Source of the DNA: an uncultured Ruminococcus sp.
GTDB lineage: Bacteria > Bacillota > Clostridia > Oscillospirales > Ruminococcaceae
Direction: 5' to 3'
DNA: 37,731 bases
NCBI GenBank assembly: GCA_947174085.1
Contig: CAMWHN010000001.1
Location: 1-37,731 of the forward strand
How positions within the stretch are numbered: position 1 is the first letter of the stretch; each line of letters opens with the position of its first letter. This document shows, piece after piece, positions 33,908 to 37,731 of this stretch. The position numbers were made by a program, and so were the translations under genes. The notes below the pieces were generated by a model. The model saw nothing but the letters and a program-made list of their open reading frames with translations. It did no database searches and was not told the DNA's origin.

Positions 33908-34063
33908 CAAATTCCAACAGATACTGCTATCTTTACAGAGCATAACGGAATTTATATTAGTAATTTGCACAAAACAGTGAAAAAACTAAAAGAAATTTAT
34001 CGTTTGAGTAAAAAGAAGTTTTATTTGCTAGTACAAAAACTCAACTTTTTTAAAAAATATTAA
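33908..34063 (+). pseudogene. Decayed internal fragment of rpsB
   Basis: This otherwise gene-free stretch is homologous to the interior of the intact rpsB at 36002-36160. Shared blocks include AACGGAATTTATAT, AAAACAGTGAAAAAACT and GAAGTTTTATTTG, in the same order. Translated, it reads FTEHNGIYISNLHKTVKKLK, against FTERNGIYIIDLQKTVKKLE in RpsB. A ~19-nt deletion then shifts the frame, after which EVLFASTKTQ (RpsB EVLFVGTKKQ) continues in another frame. There is no start codon or ribosome site, and a stop occurs at 34061. It covers roughly RpsB residues 24-75 and is non-functional. Confidence 0.88.
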
Positions 34064-34115
34064 TTACAGCATGTTTTTTCATGTTTGACAAGTAAATTCT
34101 AAATAATTTTCAGGA

Positions 34116-34144
34116 TTGACAAATACGGAAAACTATGCTATAAT
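34116..34144 (+). promoter_or_regulatory. Promoter of the SUKH/Syd-like gene
   Basis: TTGACA (34116-34121), a 17-bp spacer and TATAAT (34139-34144) preceded by TGC give a full-consensus extended -10 promoter. Transcription would start near 34151. This rules out a translation start at the TTG of the -35 box. Confidence 0.85.
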
Positions 34145-34190
34145 TTCAAAAAAATTAACAATGAAAAACAATGTAATGGAGGATTTTGAA

Positions 34191-34763
34191 ATGAGCATGA
34201 AAAAAGCTTTCGACACATTTTTTGAAGAAATGACACAAAACTGTATAAATAACAAGAGGATTCCTTTTAAAGCACCTTGTATTGAAAGTAACTATCCAAC
34301 AGGATTATTTTTACTGCATACATTAGATGATGAGGGCTATGCCCAATGGAAGCCAAAATTGCAAGATAAAATAGTTTCTTTTGATAATATTGAAAAAGAA
34401 CTAGGATTTTCTATTCATACGCAAATTAAAGCATTTTTATCTACCTATTGGTTTCTTGCTTTAGAGGGAATACTACAAAATTCAAGAGGAAAAGTCCATT
34501 TAAGGTTAAACGGAATAACACCTTATGTTGTTCTGGATACACTTATAAGAAGTAATTTTGATAATGAAGAAACGCATTTTCTACATGACCATAAATATTT
34601 TCTTATTGGCACTTACTGCATGATAAATGGTAATGACAGCTATCTTGTTCAAGTCAATAATGATACAGGAGAAGTTACTGCTGTTGATGTTATGGAAAAG
34701 ATTTCTGTTAAACTTGCTGATTCCATTGAAGAACTGCTTATCAATATGAAAGGAATTTGGTAA
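34191..34763 (+). CDS. SUKH/Syd-like protein
   Basis: A soluble protein of 190 residues from the ATG at 34191, which has GGAGG ~8 nt upstream; an in-frame ATG at 34176 overlaps that site. The order of features resembles the SecY-interacting protein Syd of the SUKH superfamily: a WKPKL segment, an SIHTQIKAFLSTYWF segment (compare IHTFYTTQF in Syd), then FLIGTYCMINGNDSYLVQVNN followed by GEVTAVDV and a C-terminal LADSIEELL. SUKH members often serve as immunity proteins in polymorphic toxin systems; some are intracellular housekeeping proteins. No toxin gene lies beside it. The assignment rests on pattern recall and is moderate. Confidence 0.65.
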   Translation: MSMKKAFDTFFEEMTQNCINNKRIPFKAPCIESNYPTGLFLLHTLDDEGYAQWKPKLQDKIVSFDNIEKELGFSIHTQIKAFLSTYWFLALEGILQNSRGKVHLRLNGITPYVVLDTLIRSNFDNEETHFLHDHKYFLIGTYCMINGNDSYLVQVNNDTGEVTAVDVMEKISVKLADSIEELLINMKGIW

Positions 34764-34928
34764 TTAAATAAGCAGACCTGTTTGAAAAACTTGACAAATA
34801 CAAAAAAATGTTGCTGTTTTGTGAATATTTAACAAAATATATTTTAAATTTTTGTGGAGTATATCACCATAAAAATTACTGTTCAAATTCGTACTAATAA
34901 TAAAGGCATTCTCAAGGAGGAAAATTTT

Positions 34929-35711
34929 ATGAGAAAAAAATTAATTTTATTTTTAGTACTAGGTATTTTATGCTGTTGCTGTTCGTCATGTGGAATGATA
35001 GCACAATTAGCACTTGTAGGTTACGAATTAACAAAAGATGACACTTCTGAAACAAAAAACATAGACGAAGAATTGGCAATTTATGTAGAAGAACAATTTG
35101 CAGAAAAATATGGAAAAAAGTTTGAATTTTTAAATGTTTACTCCTATAATTTTATGTTTTCAAGAGATTGTAATATCAAATGCGTTGATGATGGAATAGA
35201 ATTTCAAGCAAATGTTTATATCAAAGATTATTACAAGGTAGAAAGAGAAAATTATTTGATATATAAATATTTTGATGAGATACAAAATGATGTCATTGAT
35301 TATGTAGACCAATATTTTGAAGATTATAAACTAGTTACAACAGACAAAACAGATGAAATTAAACTATACAATAATAGTATACCGTTTGAAAACAGTTCTT
35401 TTGATTTATCTTATGAAGAATTAAAACAGATTGGAAATATTTCAACGGATTGTTATATATTTATTCCAGAAGATACTGTTTTTTCAGATGAAGAATGGAC
35501 TATACTTATAGAAAAAATTGCTAGCTATAATGAATATACTAACGATGATTATATTGGACGTGCTTATAAAAAAGATATTAATTTAGGTATTTATTTCATG
35601 GTGTTTCGTATTCCAAATGAAATGTATCATGATTTAGAATTTATTACTACTTTTGATGAATTTAGAAAATTGAAAGAAAATGGAGATTATGAGATTACAA
35701 GAATTTTGTAA
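34929..35711 (+). CDS. Putative lipoprotein of unknown function
   Basis: 260 residues from the ATG at 34929, which is preceded by AAGGAGG at good spacing. Upstream in-frame codons to 34854 have no such site. The N-terminus is RKK followed by a hydrophobic segment and a Cys-rich stretch (LCCCCSSCG, about residues 14-22), typical of a lipoprotein signal peptide, although the modified Cys is uncertain. The rest is a Tyr-, Asp- and Glu-rich exported domain with no motif I recognise. It follows the SUKH/Syd-like gene by 165 nt on the same strand. No clear promoter was seen in the gap, so co-transcription is likely. Confidence 0.7.
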   Translation: MRKKLILFLVLGILCCCCSSCGMIAQLALVGYELTKDDTSETKNIDEELAIYVEEQFAEKYGKKFEFLNVYSYNFMFSRDCNIKCVDDGIEFQANVYIKDYYKVERENYLIYKYFDEIQNDVIDYVDQYFEDYKLVTTDKTDEIKLYNNSIPFENSSFDLSYEELKQIGNISTDCYIFIPEDTVFSDEEWTILIEKIASYNEYTNDDYIGRAYKKDINLGIYFMVFRIPNEMYHDLEFITTFDEFRKLKENGDYEITRIL

Positions 35712-35790
35712 AACAAGTAAATTATGATTTTTGTAGAAAATTATGCATTTCAACACAAAAATTTTGTTAGATTTTTTTGTGAATAAGGAC

Positions 35791-35819
35791 TTGCTTTTTT
35801 TAGTAAAATATGCTATAAT
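35791..35819 (+). promoter_or_regulatory. Promoter of rpsB-tsf
   Basis: TTGCTT (35791-35796), a 17-bp spacer and TATAAT (35814-35819) preceded by TGC. Transcription would start near 35826, giving a ~109-nt leader. Confidence 0.8.
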
Positions 35820-35825
35820 TTTTAA

Positions 35826-35934
35826 GATTTCGCACGGTTGTGATTCTGAAAGCGGGGTGTCTAATTTTTAGATTGGTTTCAGTCAGCAACCGGAGGATTC
35901 AATAACCAAATTTTATTTTATAGGAGGAACTACC
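35826..35934 (+). promoter_or_regulatory. Structured leader of rpsB
   Basis: Three nested helices can be drawn: CGGTTG (35835-35840) / CAACCG (35887-35892); CTGAAA (35846-35851) / TTTCAG (35877-35882); and TCTAA (35860-35864) / TTAGA (35868-35872) around a 3-nt loop. A conserved-looking GCGGGGTG bulge (35852-35859) lies between the second and third. The fold ends ~30 nt before the AGGAGG ribosome site, with no U-run. This is the kind of leader that an r-protein could bind to repress its own translation; S2 leaders are known in other bacteria. Ligand and mechanism are inferred. Confidence 0.55.
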
Positions 35935-36687
35935 ATGGGCGTAGTATCTATGAAACAACTGCTTGAAGCAGGTGTACACTTTGGTCATCAGACCAGAAGA
36001 TGGAATCCAAAAATGGCTTCTTATATCTTCACAGAACGTAACGGAATTTATATCATTGATTTGCAGAAAACAGTGAAAAAACTGGAAGAAGCTTATCGTT
36101 TTGTTTATGATATTTCTGTTGAGGGCAAAGAAGTTTTATTTGTTGGTACAAAGAAACAAGCTAGCGAATCTATCAAAGAAGAAGCTCTCCGTGCAGGTGC
36201 GCATTATGTCAATGCTAGATGGCTTGGCGGTATGATGACAAATTTCAAGACGATTCAGAGAAGAATCCAGAGATTAGAGCAATTACACACAATGGCAGAA
36301 GATGGTACTTTTGCATTGTTGCCAAAAAAAGAAGTTGTAAAATTAAATCTGGAAATTGAACGTCTGGAGAAATTCTTAGGCGGTATTAAGAACATGAAGA
36401 AACTGCCTGGAGCTTTGTTTATCGTTGACCCACGCAAAGAAAAAATTGCAGTTGCAGAAGCAAAGAAATTAAATATTCCGATTGTTGCAATTGTAGATAC
36501 AAACTGTGACCCTGATGAAGTAGATTATGTAATTCCTGGTAATGATGATGCAATTCGTGCAGTAAAATTAATTGCCGGCACAATTGCAAATGCAATTATT
36601 GAAGGCAGACAGGGTTCTGACGCTGAAGAAGCAGAAGCTGCAAATGCTGTAGAAGCAGTTGCAGAAGAAGTAACAGAAGCAGAATAA
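35935..36687 (+). CDS. rpsB: 30S ribosomal protein S2
   Basis: Small-subunit protein needed for late 30S assembly and S1 or mRNA docking. The 250-residue protein shows the family signatures MKQLLEAGVHFGHQTRRWNP, RNGIYIIDLQKTVKKL, ARWLGGMMTNFKTI and the VDTNCDPDEVDYVIPGNDDA stretch. The tail is rich in Ala and Glu. AGGAGG is 7 nt from the ATG. It is followed by tsf after 36 nt. The normally adjacent pyrH-frr pair is ~14 kb away on the other strand. A decayed fragment of the gene lies ~2 kb upstream. Confidence 0.98.
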   Translation: MGVVSMKQLLEAGVHFGHQTRRWNPKMASYIFTERNGIYIIDLQKTVKKLEEAYRFVYDISVEGKEVLFVGTKKQASESIKEEALRAGAHYVNARWLGGMMTNFKTIQRRIQRLEQLHTMAEDGTFALLPKKEVVKLNLEIERLEKFLGGIKNMKKLPGALFIVDPRKEKIAVAEAKKLNIPIVAIVDTNCDPDEVDYVIPGNDDAIRAVKLIAGTIANAIIEGRQGSDAEEAEAANAVEAVAEEVTEAE

Positions 36688-36723
36688 TAAATAATTTTTA
36701 ATTTCAGAAAAGAGGTTTTTGAT

Positions 36724-37647
36724 ATGGCAATTACTGTTGCAGATATTAACGAATTGCGCCAGATGACTGGTGCAGGCATTATGGCTTGTAAAAAAGCACT
36801 CACAGAAGCAGAGGGCGATAAAGATAAGGCTGTGCAGTTACTTCGTGAACAAGGACTTGCAACACAGGCAAAAAAAGCCGGTCGTGTTGCCGCTGAAGGT
36901 TTGGCTTTGGCTCTTGTGAATGAATCAAATACTATCGGTGCTGTTGTAGAAGTCAATATTGAAACTGACTTCGCTGCAAAAAATCCGAAATTTAAGGAAT
37001 TTGTAGAAAACGTTGCAAAAACTGTAATTGAACAGAATCCAACTGATGTAGAAGCTTTGAAGAATACTGTTATTAGTGGCGGTACAGTAACAGTTGCAGA
37101 AGCATTACAAGAATTATTCTTGTCTGTTCGTGAAAATATTCAGATTCGCCGTTTCCAGAGATTAGAAGGTGATGCAGTTGTTGCTTATGTACACCAGAAC
37201 GGACAAGCAGGCGTTTTGACTTCTGCTAAGACAGCAGCAGGAGCTGTACCGGCTGTTTTGGAAGCTTTGAAAGACTGTGATTTCCAAGTTGCAGCTATGC
37301 ACCCAGATTATCTGGTTCGTGAAGATGTGCCACAATCCAGAATTGAAGAAGAAAAAGAAATTATTCTCAAGCAAATGGAAGAAGACCCAGCTATGATGGC
37401 AAAACCTGAAAAAGTAAGAGAGGGTATTGCAAAGGGTAAACTTGGCAAAATTTATTCTGAATTGTGTCTTATGGAACAGACTTTCGTAAAAGATAATAAA
37501 CTAACTGTAAAACAGTATGTTGACAGCAAGGCAAAAGAAGCTGGTGCAGATATTACAATTACTGATTATGTTTGTTTTGAACTTGGCGAAGGTATTGAAA
37601 AGAAATCAGATGATTTTGCAGCTGAAGTTGCTAGCATGATTGGTTAA
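36724..37647 (+). CDS. tsf: Elongation factor Ts
   Basis: Nucleotide exchange factor for EF-Tu. The 307-residue protein has the N-terminal UBA-like EF-Tu-binding region (ELRQMTGAGIMACKKAL), the VEVNIETDFAAKNPKF signature and the duplicated core domain with AMHPDYLVRED. It is cotranscribed with rpsB (36-nt gap) and is followed by a strong intrinsic terminator, so pyrH is not part of this transcript. Confidence 0.98.
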   Translation: MAITVADINELRQMTGAGIMACKKALTEAEGDKDKAVQLLREQGLATQAKKAGRVAAEGLALALVNESNTIGAVVEVNIETDFAAKNPKFKEFVENVAKTVIEQNPTDVEALKNTVISGGTVTVAEALQELFLSVRENIQIRRFQRLEGDAVVAYVHQNGQAGVLTSAKTAAGAVPAVLEALKDCDFQVAAMHPDYLVREDVPQSRIEEEKEIILKQMEEDPAMMAKPEKVREGIAKGKLGKIYSELCLMEQTFVKDNKLTVKQYVDSKAKEAGADITITDYVCFELGEGIEKKSDDFAAEVASMIG

Positions 37648-37681
37648 TTTTCAAGTTTTCAGTAATTTTTAGTAAGTATAA

Positions 37682-37711
37682 AAAAAGACGGCAGATTTTG
37701 CCGTCTTTTTC
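37682..37711 (+). terminator. Intrinsic terminator of rpsB-tsf
   Basis: A perfect 12-bp stem (AAAAAGACGGCA, 37682-37693, with TGCCGTCTTTTT, 37699-37710) with a 5-nt loop and the T-run at its 3' side, ~35 nt after the tsf stop. It is the strongest terminator in the window. Confidence 0.92.
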
Positions 37712-37731
37712 TGTAGTATGATATATTATAT

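Noticed and set aside
34116..34190. TTG at 34116 as start of the SUKH/Syd-like protein
   Set aside because: That TTG is the first base triplet of the -35 box; the transcript begins ~35 nt later and GGAGG marks the ATG at 34191.
36525..36956. 143-codon - strand frame across the rpsB-tsf junction
   Set aside because: Ser/Ala-rich antisense shadow of two certain genes; it crosses their intergenic spacer without any signal of its own.

Overview
The window is a stretch of AT-rich, low-GC chromosome from a Gram-positive anaerobe-type Firmicute, most likely a Clostridia / Ruminococcus-like gut bacterium. The evidence is a PolC-type DNA polymerase III, a short-form HisG paired with HisZ, MEP-pathway genes (dxr, ispG) next to uppS/cdsA/rseP, GGAGG ribosome sites, and near-consensus sigma-A promoters with TTGACA, 17-bp spacers and TGn extensions. 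No tRNA, rRNA or CRISPR array was seen. The genus is an inference.

Layout, left to right. (1) 1-800: the 3' part of an accessory gene with an in-frame 138-codon tandem duplication. (2) 815-2200 (-): glmM, with its own promoter and terminator. (3) 2468-10918 (-): a histidine operon, transcribed hisZ-hisG-hisD-hisC-[DUF3267-type zincin membrane protein]-hisB-hisH-hisA-[six-segment membrane protein]-hisF. hisI/hisE functions are not in the window. (4) 11065-22204 (-): a housekeeping operon, transcribed pyrH-frr-uppS-cdsA-dxr-rseP-ispG-polC. A 500-bp non-coding insert lies between cdsA and dxr. It carries its own strong promoter on the opposite strand, several RNA hairpins, and ends that look like an IS200/IS605 (TnpB-type) element without a transposase. 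(5) 22417-33801: branched-chain amino acid genes, mostly on the - strand: ilvB-ilvN-[MBL-fold hydrolase], ilvC from its own promoter, ilvD-leuC-leuD-[DUF815 AAA+ ATPase], then ilvA-ridA behind a long leader with a 45-codon open frame. A DUF6512-like membrane gene runs convergently into ridA. (6) 33900-35711 (+): a decayed, frameshifted fragment of rpsB, followed by a SUKH/Syd-like gene and a lipoprotein gene. (7) 35791-37710 (+): the intact rpsB-tsf operon, with a structured leader and a strong terminator.

Functionally, the window holds most of histidine biosynthesis, the shared core of Ile/Val/Leu biosynthesis (IlvA, IlvBN, IlvC, IlvD, LeuCD, with RidA as a clean-up enzyme), and the translation / isoprenoid / phospholipid / envelope-protease / replication cluster. 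The amino-acid operons with identifiable promoters have short leaders without T-box architecture, except ilvA.

Points most worth following up: the TnpB-less element with a promoter-driven structured RNA (18826-19257); the rpsB pseudogene fragment about 2 kb upstream of intact rpsB (33908-34063), together with the split of the usual rpsB-tsf-pyrH-frr string; the structured rpsB leader (35826-35934); and the ilvA leader (24590-24762). Coordinates come from reading the sequence by eye; homology calls rest on recognised motifs, not on database searches.
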